Origin: Gymnogyps californianus
Taxonomy: Eukaryota; Chordata; Aves; Accipitriformes; Cathartidae
Length of the DNA: 64,000 nucleotides
Direction of reading: 5' to 3'
Assembly (NCBI RefSeq): GCF_018139145.2
Contig: NC_059500.1
Coordinates: 32,221,437-32,285,436 of the forward strand
The stretch's first letter is position 1; every line of letters begins with the position of its first letter. The translations under genes were made by a program, and so were the position numbers. The notes beneath the pieces were generated by a model. The model saw only the letters and a program-made list of their open reading frames with translations. It did not search any database and was not told the DNA's origin. This document shows positions 36,744-47,482 of this stretch, in pieces.

Positions 36744-38465
36744 AAAGGCCTGAGAGAGACTGGGACCCCACTGCATGATGCATTGAACACCAAGAACGTG
36801 ATCCTGGGAACTTTTGTGCACTATGCATGCACAGTAGAAAAGTCCTAACACCTAATTATGAAATGCCTACATCATGTAAAAGTTGATCAGGAAATAATCA
36901 GAAAAAAAAAAAAATTGCAAAGATGTATTTCCTTGTTTTTTATTTGAGTGGTTAGAATGGAGTCATTTTGTCATTTTAAAAATAATGCCCAATGAGTAAA
37001 GAGCTTATTAAAATATTTCCTTAAAAAGAATTCCAAACACCAGGTTTTTTAGCAAAGTTTTTAATGCCTGAGATCCAGATTATGGTGCTTCCATAAAAAA
37101 TGAGAATCAAATTAACAATTAACATATTTTTCAAAACTTTTGCCATCACGCTTCAGAAAGAAAAAATGAAAGTCTTAAGGAGTTTGGAAAGATTTTCTAG
37201 AAATAGTTTCAGAAATATTATTTTCAGAAATTCCTAAGCCTGCTTGGGTACCAGAATTACCCACTTTATGAATGAATAATAGTTTTATAACATTTGCCGC
37301 TGTCTGCTACTATATATGCAAAAAGCATGTTATGAAAAAATGCATCATTTTAGAGTCTAAATGTGTGTAGAACTGTGTTGTGTATGCTCTCACTTTTAAA
37401 GCCTTATTGGCCCTGGGCTGGATCCCGAGAAAAATTCAAATTGAGTGAGAGCTACTTTCAGTAGAATTTCCAAATTTAGAGGAAAAAATTAGGAAAGACA
37501 CAACAGTTTGAAGCTGCTTGCAACTTGTTAGTTTAAGTACAGCTATGGTGCAGGCAAAATCACAAAGCTGAATATTTATTCTCTGTGTGGTGATAAGGTC
37601 TGTATGGTAATTTATAGAGCTGTACAATAGTAGAATCTATTTAGGACTTGCAAATACAAACAGATACAGACATCAAAAAATTGTGGGGTTTTTTTTTGTT
37701 ATTGTTTTTAAGTTTTATATTTTTTCTGGATGCTTTTGGTTTATTTTCCCTCCTTGGTTTGCAAAAAGCTGCAGTTTTATTGGTAGTGAAATATATTAAA
37801 AAAAGATTGCTTTAAAGCCCTAGACTCTGTTCCTTTCACATAGCTGGGCTAATTTAAAGGAAGGTGTAATATGTAGGAAATGGAACCATGGCCTCCATTA
37901 CAAAGACCGTCATATACAGCTAAGGGAAATGGAAGAATTTGCAGAATAAAATCACTTTCCAGCTTGTGTCATGAGATGGCTTATTATGTAGCTTCCAGTA
38001 CCTCATTTATCAGAAACCGAGGTGGCTTCTCTTTTCCAGATTGCCCTACTTGAACTGCTAGGTAAACAGAAGAGAAGGGACTGCTGGTTTTTGTGGGAGC
38101 ATTGTGCCATGACACCAGGAATGCTTTGCTATGGATGAGATCTTGGGCTGATGTAAATCAGGGAAGGTCTGTAGACAATGCACCTGACGGCAGTATAAAA
38201 TCCTTACCCCTTTTTAGGTTTCTTCTTCAGTTCTTGCTGGAGTTAACCTGATGCCACGGTCTGGGAGGACAGGGTCTTGCGAAGACGATTCATTACGAAC
38301 ATTTTTGTCTGCATCCTTCAATCTTACCAACCACAGAGCACCATGAAAAACTTGGTCTGGCAGCAGCACCCCGGTTGGACTTCGTTACAGACTTTACTTT
38401 ATGGACTGCTGCTTTGACAGTGTATTTGGTGCTGGAGTAGCACCTTCCCTGGCGACGTTTTTATT

Positions 38466-38495
38466 CAACAAATACAAGTTCAACAAATACAAGTT
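38466..38495 (+). repeat. Perfect 15-bp tandem duplication
   Basis: CAACAAATACAAGTT occurs twice with no gap and no mismatch. It is a recent or conserved small duplication. Confidence 0.8.
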
Positions 38496-39004
38496 ATGGA
38501 GTTCTGCTACAAAGTTGAGCTATAGGAGCAAGAAAAGAAAGATTGTCTTGAGACAAAAAATGGACAAAGACTTATCTTCCTTTATTTTTTTCATATTTCT
38601 TTATTTTTTCCATCTTTCTTCCTTTACATGCTTTAGGTCCCTCAGATTATCAGCTAGACCTTCACAGTGGCCATTAACAGTCTCTGAAGCAGATCAGCAG
38701 CAGCATTTGACTGTCACGTGTGGTGTTGGATGAAATCACCTTGCTTCCTTGTGCCCCACATCATGGGATTCTTGCTGAATCATGGCCTTGCTGTGCATGA
38801 GCTGTGCTTTGCAAAGGTTGTGAAATACAGAGAAGAAAAGGGGGGGAAAGGAAAAAAAGAGTAGTTGGTGAGTAACCAGAACAAGAAATGGTCCTGTGAG
38901 AGGGCAGAACAGAAAAGACATGGGGGGAGGGAAGGGTCAAGCAAAGAAACATCCCAGAGAGCACATACCTGTTTGTATGCACTTTTTTTCAGAGGCATCT
39001 GGCA

Positions 39005-39125
39005 TAGGATGTCATATGACCTTTCACAAGTCATTTCAACTGTCTGTGCTTCTATGTTCCTTCTCTATCTTAGCTGTGCAAACCACAAATGCATTGGAGC
39101 AAGGGCTGCCTGTTACTCAGGGTCT
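39005..39125 (+). repeat. MIR-like SINE remnant
   Basis: ATATGACCTTTCACAAGTCA, TTTCAACTGTCTGTGCTTCT and ATGTTCC follow the TGTGACCTTGGGCAAGTCACTTAACCTCTCTGTGCCTCAGTTTCC block of MIR-like SINEs. A later AGCAAGGGCTGCCTGTTACT may be an L3-type tail block. Only part of the element is recognisable and the ends are approximate. Confidence 0.45.
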
Positions 39126-39986
39126 GCTCAGTGACTGCATAACCTTGGTATGAGTCTGTTCCCTAAGTGCAGCTGGAAACAAGGCTGGATATCCTGTCTT
39201 TCAGTGGTGGAACACCACCAGGCTGTGGAGTAGTGTGTGTGAGTGTGAAAAAGGCAGTGGGCACGTGCTTTCACCACTTTCACAACTTGCTTCCTTAGTC
39301 ATGTCATGTGTACAGGCTTACTGCAGGAGGAGTTGGGTCAAGAGGACAAGCCTGTGTTGCTCAAAGCCACCCCTAACATTCAAACCAGTCTTGCTGCCTG
39401 TTCAGAGCTGTTTCTCCCAAACTCCATCACCAGCATCAGCAAGGACCCACCCTTGTTTTTCTGCAAAGGCTACAAGGCCTGATCTCATTAAATTTTTAGA
39501 ACAGGTGTGAATTTACTGCTAGAGAAGAGGCAGTATGGGGGTTGTTGCACTCTGATTCCCCAGCTGCTGTGGAAATCATTGGAATTAAGACCAGAAGAAC
39601 CAATGGCAATGTTATGACTCAAAGCAGAAAAAAAAAAGAAAAGTAGCAAAGAAAAGTCATCTAATATCTAATAAATAAATAAGGGGTCTGAGAACAGGGC
39701 TAGCTAAAGAAAAGTAGGCCCTGATCCAGCAACACTCTTAAGACACTGTAAATGACTTGAAGCATAGGAGGAGGCAAGTACTCAGGAGCTGAAGTGCTTT
39801 GCTGGAGCAGGGTCTTTGTACATAAAAGGACAGCTGGATCTTGAAGCTGGTGTAGTATGTGTTTTTAGTGTAGGGATAGGTTAGCCTTGAAGCTTTGCAT
39901 CCGAGTTAGGTACTATTTCCTCAGCTGGCTGGCTTTTGGTGGTCTGTTTGGTCCATGCTGTGGGAGGTGTCTGAAGGAATTACTCT

Positions 39987-40038
39987 CCAGCAGGAAGCAG
40001 AAGGAGATCCAGCAGGAAGCAGAGGGAGATTCAGCAGG
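39987..40038 (+). repeat. 22-bp tandem repeat, about 2.4 copies
   Basis: CCAGCAGGAAGCAGAAGGAGAT at 39987-40008 is followed by a copy with one change (40009-40030) and then by a partial third copy, TCAGCAGGA. It is a purine-rich minisatellite-like duplication lying about 170 bp upstream of the second LTR. Confidence 0.75.
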
Positions 40039-40201
40039 ATCAGAGGTCAGCTGCAGGAGAACAACAGCCGGGAAGACTCATCAGCTTGCACCAGTCACAC
40101 TGCAGCTTTCAGCAATGCCAGCAAAACTCCTGCCAAGGAGCCAGCCTCCCTCAGGGAATGAGGGAGGACTGATCTGTATTGCTGCACAACTGGCCTGGTG
40201 T

Positions 40202-40206
40202 CCCAT
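40202..40206 (+). repeat. Target-site duplication, left copy (imperfect)
   Basis: CCCAT before the LTR pairs with CCGAT at 40809-40813 after it, with one mismatch. The length agrees with the five bases seen at the other LTR. Confidence 0.6.
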
Positions 40207-40808
40207 TGTGCTGGTTTTGGCTGGGATAGAGTTAATTTTTTTTCACAGTAGCTACTATGGGGCTATGTTTTGGATTTGTGCTGAAAACAGTGTTGATAAT
40301 ACAGGGATGTTTTCGTTATTGCTGAGCAGTGCTTACACAGAGTCAAGGCCTTTTCTGCTTCTCACACTGCCCCACCAGCGAGTAGGCTGGGGGTGCACCA
40401 GAAGCTGGGAGGGGGCACAGCCAGAACAGCTGACCCCAACTGACCAAAGGGATATTCCATACCATACCATACGATGTCATGCTCAGCATATAAAGCTGGA
40501 GGAAGAAGAAGGAAGGGGGGAATGTTCAGAGTTGTAGCGTTTGTCTTCTCAAGTAACCATTACGCATGATGGAGCCCTGCTTTCCTGGAGATGGCCAAAC
40601 ATCTGCCTGCTGATGGGAAGTAGTGAATGAATTCCTTGTTTTGCTTTGCTTGCATGCGCGGCTTTTGCTTTACTTATTAAGCTGTCTTTATCTCAACCCA
40701 TGAGTTTTCTCACTTTTACTGTTCTGATTCTCTCCCCCATCCCACTGGAAGGGGAGTGAGCGAGCGGCTGTGTGGTGCTTAGTTGCCAGCTGGGGTTAAA
40801 ACACAACA
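40207..40808 (+). mobile_element. Solo LTR of an avian ERVL-type endogenous retrovirus
   Basis: A 602-bp LTR starts TGTGCTGGTTTTGGC and ends GTTAAAACACAACA. It aligns by eye along its whole length with the reverse complement of the LTR at 36142-36738. Shared blocks include GATAGAGTTAATTTT, TTTTGGATT, GTTGATAA, GGAATATTCCATACCA-type, ATATAAA, TTATCTCAACCCA and TCTCCCCCATCCCACTGG. The part after the TATA box differs strongly, so it belongs to a different subfamily. It has a TATAAA box at 40489-40494. The CRE site is degenerate (CGATGTCA, 40472-40479). No internal retroviral region adjoins it. Confidence 0.85.
40472..40494 (+). promoter_or_regulatory. LTR core promoter: decayed CRE and TATA box
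   Basis: CGATGTCA stands where the other LTR has TGACGTCA. TATAAA follows at 40489-40494. One of the changes (C to T at the CpG) is the usual decay of a methylated CpG. Confidence 0.5.
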
Positions 40809-40813
40809 CCGAT
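40809..40813 (+). repeat. Target-site duplication, right copy (imperfect)
   Basis: CCGAT differs from CCCAT (40202-40206) at one base. Confidence 0.55.
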
Positions 40814-41189
40814 TTCACAGGGACAGAAAAAGCAAATTCTTCAAATGGCCTTGCAATTCCTGCAGTAGGTTTTTTGGTTTCACAGCTGATGGTTCCAGCT
40901 CTTTGATGGCACACTCAGATCAATAATATTTCATGGGAAGCAAGCAGAAACAAATACACACTCATCTAGTCACTGATTGCCAGTGAAACAGCATCTCCCA
41001 CTGCTTGCCAGCCATGTCCCTGGTGTGCCTGTCAGCAGCTATGTTGCTTGAGGAAACAGACAAAGAGGAAGGCAGGGAGGAGGATCTTCTTTGGTATAGT
41101 TTACAGTGATGCATGGTTATGAAACTCTCCCTCCAGTGCCAGAAAACTGACTTCAAGCTGGCCCTGTTGGTTACTGAAATGTTGGCAGG

Positions 41190-41240
41190 GTAACCCTGCT
41201 CCCATTGAGACTGAAGAGAGTTTTGCTATAGGCGTGGGGA
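41190..41240. repeat. Decayed palindromic amniote repeat
   Basis: TAACCCTGCTCCCATTGAGA, CTGAAGAGAGTTTTGCTATA matches, with changes, the CCTGCTCCCATTGAAGTCAATGGGAGTTTTGCCATTGA pattern of the palindromic repeat seen elsewhere in the window. Only half an element is recognisable. Confidence 0.45.
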
Positions 41241-41800
41241 GGAAGAGAATAATCCCTTCATAGGAAAAGACATAGCCATAACTTAGATAAGTTTTATGGA
41301 AGAGTCCTCTAGATGCAGGGCTGTCCTCTGCTACCCCCAGGCTAGTGTTTACATCGTGGCTGCCTTCTGTAAATGAGAGTAGCTGCCTTCCCCTGAATCC
41401 TTGGGTGTACAGACATCAGAATATGGGAAGTCTTTAGCTCACAGCAAGATGTCCAAAATCTCTGGGGAACCACACTGGCTACTAAAGCTCATCAAATAAT
41501 AGGCAAAAAACTGTAAGGGAAAAACTTTGGTTCAAATCCAATAGCTTTTTCTGAGAGTTTGTTTTTTTCTACTAGACAGCAAATGGAAAAACAAATTTCA
41601 GACTGCTTCAATGCAGAATGCTTGATTTGCCTTGAAGAGAAAGGTTTTGCTTAACTTTTTGGATCTTGGAAATCCTTGGTGTGGCTTCCTCCTACTTTTT
41701 AATTTAGGTCAATGTTTTAAGTGACATTCACTTCTGCAAAACAAAAGATCCACCAGCTTCTTCTTCCTGGACTGTCAAAACAAATTATTTCAGCCTTTCT

Positions 41801-41811
41801 GGGGGGGGGGG
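41801..41811 (+). repeat. G11 homopolymer
   Basis: Eleven G precede AAACAAACC. Simple mononucleotide run. Confidence 0.8.
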
Positions 41812-44800
41812 AAACAAACCCAACTCAAACCCCAAAATGTAACCAAATTGCTGAAACATAGTATTACAACACAAAACACCCCAAAGAAAACAAAACCAAA
41901 TCCTCCCTCACCCTCTTCCCCAGCCAAAATTATTTAACTGAATTTATGTTCTTGTGACCCAAGCTGTAAATATTTAGTCACCTGAAAATTCCTAGTCCGG
42001 AGGGCAAAATTGCTATTGGTTTAGAGCTCTCCTCTCTGCTACACTTTTGCCTTTATAATTTTTCCTGTGCCCGTTGTGTGAATTTTACGGGGAGGGTGTA
42101 CACTGCCTCTCAAGAAGAGGTGCTATATGGTGGCATTTGAAAGGGTGCTGCACTGCCTTGCCCGTCCATCAACAGTGCTTCTGCCATGTGATCTGGACCT
42201 GCAAGTCTTGGGACCAGCGCTGCCTGCCTTGTTCCTGCCCCAGGTCCAGCCTGCTTTCCAGGCTGGCAGCAGTGGTGGGAAACAAGCCATGGAGAGTAAG
42301 ATGTTGCCAGAACCAGTAAAAGGCAGGAACAGTTGGCTAACAAGTGAGGAGAGGCAGGCTTGGGCAGCTGTTGAAAGAGGGCTTCATCTCCTCCACTGCT
42401 TACACCTGGGGAGATTAGGGAGACAGCAGAGAGGAGGGAAAAAGTGTTTTCTTGGGCTGTAAGAATGGAAAGAAAGGGCATCAAAGCAACAGGGGAGCGA
42501 GAGCCAAATTTTCTTGGCAATCATCCCTCAGCTTTAAATTCACTGAGAATTCTCATCCTCAGCATTTGTTGGCTTATTAATAGTTGTCCTGTAGTTGGAT
42601 TTAAATCTGCATCCTAGGTTGTCAAGTTTGAATTAAAGAATCAAGTGGAGGAAGAGGAATGGCTCATGATGGGCCCTGAGCCAGCTTGGAGGGGTGCTGG
42701 TGGGAGGTTTCGTTGCCTCTAACATGAGCTGGATCTGTTTGATGTGGGAAGCATCTGCCGAGAGTCAAATGGATTGGGCTTGGGATGTCCCTGTCTAAAA
42801 ATAACTGTCAATGAGCAGTTCATATCAGGGAAGCTGCTCTTTGGTGAATTCTGTTTTCATCTGAATTTTCTTCTTGGTTTTAGTTATTCAGCAACAATTT
42901 CTGGTCATGTTTCAGCGCTGCTGATGGCACAGAGAGTAGACAACCAATCATCTGGGACATATATTATATGTAATAATAGATACTGTTCCATATATACCAT
43001 CACTTCTCTTACCTATGCATCATCATTGTCAAGTGCCCTGTGTCACAGAACAAAGTACCTTAGACTACTTCCTGATTCACAGTAGAAAGACACCCAGGAA
43101 CATGTGTCTTAACCATCCAAAAAAGTTGTCTAGTGCCTAAATGTGGCCCCTACAGACTCATCTATTCAAGCCAGATTGTGGCATTTGCAGCCCACTTGGT
43201 AGAGGGCAGCAGGGCTCTTTGTCCCTTGAATCTGCTAGGCAGGGAGAGAGGGAATGAGCTGGGCTTAACTCTGCCAGCAGCTTCAGGAGAGGCACTGAAA
43301 CAGTGCACGCTGACAGAGAGAAACAGTATACCGTTTTCACTCAGGAGCCAGCTCTGTGTTAAAAACTACACTTTGCCTCTGATTCGGGGATAGTGCCAAA
43401 GCCTTCCGCAGAGAAGGTGTTTGCAAAGTCCTTGGAAAGCCTGTAACACAGTGGTGTTTACAGTATGTGTTTTAGTTTTGTTTGTAGAGAAAAAGAGAGA
43501 GGGTGCTTGATTGCTAAGGCTCATCTCTTTGGTTGGGGAAAAAAAATGAAACCAACCCAAACCACCTCTGAGCTAAACAGCTTTACAAGAAGTAAGGAGT
43601 GACCCAACACGATCAAATGCCTTTTTCTACATCTAGCGAAAGGCAAAGTTTCCTTCCTGACTGGCTGCGTTCAGGATAAAATTACAAAGCATTGGTCCTG
43701 CTAAAGGGATGCACCTGCTTTGGGAAGCAATGGAGGGAATGCTTATTGATTCAGGTGAATAACTGATAGAATGACATTTCTTTCTAATCACAGCAGAGTT
43801 CCTTTGGAAGGCAAAAATTTTTGTTATGTTTGTGTGTTAGCGCTGCAGGCTGGTCATTCCAGATGCATTTTGGTTAATTCAAAGCCACAGACTGCCAGGA
43901 TTCTGCTTCAGCTTTGTAATGTTAGACTTCTCTGACACAGGTGGATGTCAGATCTGACCTGAGTGATGTTCACTGAGCCAATAATTTTCACTCTGTGCCT
44001 GCACTCCATTTGACGGGACCTGGAGGAGTTCAGGGCAGGCAGGCTTGCTGAGCGCAGAGTAGCGTATCTGTTTGATAACATAGCTGCCTTTCAGTAACTC
44101 AAGAGAAAAAAAGAAAAAAAAACCTCTTCAGGTTGAATGAAACATTCTGTTCAGTCCAAAACATGTTACCTGAAATTTCAGAGTTTCTGTCACATTTTCC
44201 AAACCAAGAAAGAGTTTGTTTGTTTTCCCTTTGGGGCTTTTTTTTAGTGGGGTGCTTAGACTCAGGAGACCAAATGGAGGAATTAATGCCTTTACTCTCT
44301 CCTGTAAATGTCTGGGACAGTCATCTATCCACAGAGCTATAGGTTGTTTGAGGTGGAGCTATATGAAGCCACAGTTCAATGAATTCTGCTTTTAATGGTA
44401 ATGCTGGCATAACTCACGAACACCTTTCTGCTGCTCTCCTCTCCCTCCTAGCTGCTTCCCCAGTTGTGCTATTACAATTGCTTGTGAGGTTAAGGATTAA
44501 AAAAAAAAAGAAGAGGGGGTGTTTTTAACTGAGACAATTTTCCTCATTCTGTTCAGCTGCAACAAACTTGAGCTGGTACAACTGAGTAGGCAGGAGTGAG
44601 AGGTAAAGGACGAACTATGAACGAGTTGTCCTTTTTGGTAGAAGGGAGTGTTAATCAAATTATGGCCTTGATTTTTTTCTGTTGAAGCTGTTCAGCTTTC
44701 TGCAAATAGCTCACTGCGTATGGGGACAAAAAGAGAGAGAAGGGCTTTGCAAGCTGGTGAGCAGGAAAAAGAAAAGAGTTGCATTTAAGCCTTTACTTGG

Positions 44801-47424
44801 CAAACCAGTAAAGCAGGCACTTGAACGAAGTGGTCTGTTTCTGAGGAGGGAGAGGAATAACCTCTGGGATTCCTTCCCCTCTTTCCTGTGCCCAAGAAAG
44901 ATGGAAATTTGCCATAAGCAGCAAAATAGATATATTGAGAAAAACAGGTGTATGGAGGCACAGATACACTGAAGAAAGGCAACATCATGACAGTTTCAGC
45001 CACGTGCAAAAGCAGGTAGGCAAGCCTGCAAGTCTGTCACCATCCACCGCTTTGTGATACTTTCTTTGACGTGGCAGAGAAGGCAAAACGCAACGCTGAC
45101 TGACTGGAACATGAAGCTCGACAAAATCAGAGGAGAAATATAGGGAAGGACATCAGTGGAATGACTGTTTTAGTAATTTACTGGTTTCTTCTTTCCAAAA
45201 AGGTAAGCTACAGTTCAAGTTTTGGATTTAATGGACAAATTATTGGGATAGACTCCTTGGATCACCTTAGGAGAAAGAAACAAAATAAGTGACTGTGCTT
45301 GTCCTTGTGTGCCATAACATCCATGAGAAGCACAAATAAACAAATTGCCAAGAACAAAAGATGATTAAGAAAATCTTTCAGTTTTGCCAATGGTTTCACT
45401 TAAAGCTCTGATCACATATGTTTTCTGCCTATGCTTGGTAGTAGCAGTAGAAACTCCCAGGCAAGCTTATGCCCAAGGTATTGGGACCTCCTTGTTCCCA
45501 TATGCATTTCAGTTCCTCCCTCTCAGTTACACTGCAGTAAGTCATATTGCTGAACCCCCAGAAAGCAAGATTTTTGCTTTGTCTGGATGTTTGAGTGGCT
45601 GGGGAGGGTGGAGGAGGACAAGAAAGCCTTCTGGGGGAGACTCATGAAAGGTGGGTTACTCGGTCTGTGCAGAGGAGAATTACTGGGTATATCTACTTAA
45701 CAGACTGCAACAGCATGAAAAGACCTTCAGAGAAAATTACTGATACTAGAAAACAGAACTAGGCAAGGCCAGTGTGGGTGAGTTATATTTTAAAACATAT
45801 GACAATTTAAATAAGCTTGGTGATACCGCTGATAGGAAATTTTAGTGGTCCTTGCCTAGAATGCAACATTACCACGATAATGTTTTTAGCATCTACACAG
45901 TATCAAATGCAAAAACAAAGAAAAGAAGCTGCCTTTGTGCGTCACCAGGGATTCATTTATGAAGAACTGCATTTCCCCCCCCAAAATACATTGACAAGTG
46001 TACATTTCACTCTCGTCTAGGAGTTTGCTTACTTGTCCTCAAATGACATAGATAGATGACTTGAGAGTCCTAGTTTCAGTTTTGAATTACTTGAAGCATA
46101 TTTTTATATTCTCTTTGGCATTTCTGGTGAATAACATAAATACAAAGCATAATATAACAGTATATGTATACAGCTGGCACTGTAACGGAAAATCCAAAAT
46201 GACTGATAATATGGTATATGATTATAATTAATTATTAGTTACATGGTCATGTCAGTGAGGCTCTGTGGCTCACTGACTACAATAACTCTGAAGGAATTAA
46301 TATAGATGTCCATAGTGTCTGGAAGAGCTGGCAGAATATGTAGGTAGAAGGACAGACCAACTGCAAGGCCTGTCCATGTGAGATATTTTGTTTCTGATGC
46401 CTGCATAACTTAAATAGCTGCCTATTAGACTCATTTTGCATGATCTCAGATTTTTCAGGAAAGCTGACATGTAATCTGTGGGAGAAGCCACCCTGCCCAT
46501 GAGGTCTTTTTGCCTTGTGCCTGCTTCTAGTTGCACCCTAGGAGAAGAATGTACCTTTACCAACAACCTGAAGGGGAAAAAGTTACTCGGTGTAATTTGT
46601 CAAGGTCCTAATGCATGACGACCAAAGCATTAGACTAGGAATTTTGACTAATGTTGTTGGTTTTGGTTTTTTTTTTTTGACCACCTGAGGTCTTCAGTGT
46701 TGTGGGGCTGTGGACAGGAGGACTCTCTAGAAGAAGAGTAGCTCAGTGGCAGTGACTGTTTGCTCTTCCCGTTCAGAAAGCAGAGGATGAGGGATTTGCC
46801 TCTCAGGCTTTGTGGAGCTAGGTGAAACACACACGCTGGTTTCTTTGCTTTCACTGTTAGGAATGCCTTGCTGCTCTCAAAGTGGGTTAAAGTAAACTAC
46901 GAAAATGAGTGCTTATTCTGAATAAAAACATTCCTGCATGGAGTTGATTTGGAATAGTTGCACGCACAGAAGCTCTTAATAGCCTGAGGACAAAAAGAAA
47001 AACAACCACTGGGAGGTGGTCTTATTCACTCAAAAAACCTATTTCTTCAGCAACGAAATCAAAGAGAAGAATTGAAGTATCCTGACTTCCTGTCCACCTC
47101 CTAACTGCTAGCCCTCACCACCGTGAGGAAGAATGAACCTCAAATATTTGTTAGCAAGCAGTTTTTACAGAAAACCAATATGGCTGTCCATGGTTGTCCT
47201 CCTGTGTAACACTAGATTACTTCAAATATGGGGTCAAACTACTTCCAATTACTTCATATAAGGAGAGGAGGTAATTGTAGTATTTTAGCAGCTCAAATTC
47301 TCATATTTACTTTCAGGAAATCTGAACTGAAAATAATTGGAAAAATATAAATAATAATTCTCCACTTAGGACAGGGGGGTGTTAACTCTATGAGATATTC
47401 CTTGATGTTAAACAAGTGTTCTTT

Positions 47425-47482
47425 GCCCAATCAAGTCAACTGGAGTGTTTCTGTAGACTTTCATGAGCTTTGCTGTAGACCC
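47425..47482. repeat. Decayed palindromic amniote repeat
   Basis: GCCCAATCAAGTCAACTGGAG, TGTTTCTGTAGACTTTCATG, AGCTTTGCTGTAGACCCC follows closely the CCCATTGAAGTCAATGGGAGTCTTTCCATTGACTTCAATGGGCTTTGGATCAGGCCC pattern. It is one of the clearest copies of this group in the window. Confidence 0.5.

Larger units (their letters stand above)
36744..40201. other. Gene-free stretch between the two opposed LTRs
   Basis: This is not proviral DNA. The flanking LTRs point in opposite directions, each has its own target duplication, and no retroviral frame is visible between them. It holds an A13 run near 36902, AT-rich unique DNA, T-rich 38575-38620, a MIR-like remnant and short tandem duplications. The 216-codon frame starting at 39887 runs through the second LTR and is a chance frame. 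Confidence 0.65.

Noticed and set aside
36744..40201. Possible single provirus bounded by the two LTRs
   Set aside because: The LTRs point in opposite directions, each has its own flanking duplication, and there is no retroviral coding remnant or primer-binding site between them.
39887..40537. Longest open frame, 216 codons, plus strand
   Set aside because: Its second half is translated LTR sequence and its first half covers a 22-bp tandem repeat. There is no domain, and the frame is explained by low stop density in these repeats.
42074..42520. Long frames on both strands in a GC-rich patch
   Set aside because: Frames of 111 and 136 codons overlap in antisense, as expected when GC content lowers stop frequency. 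No domain is visible.
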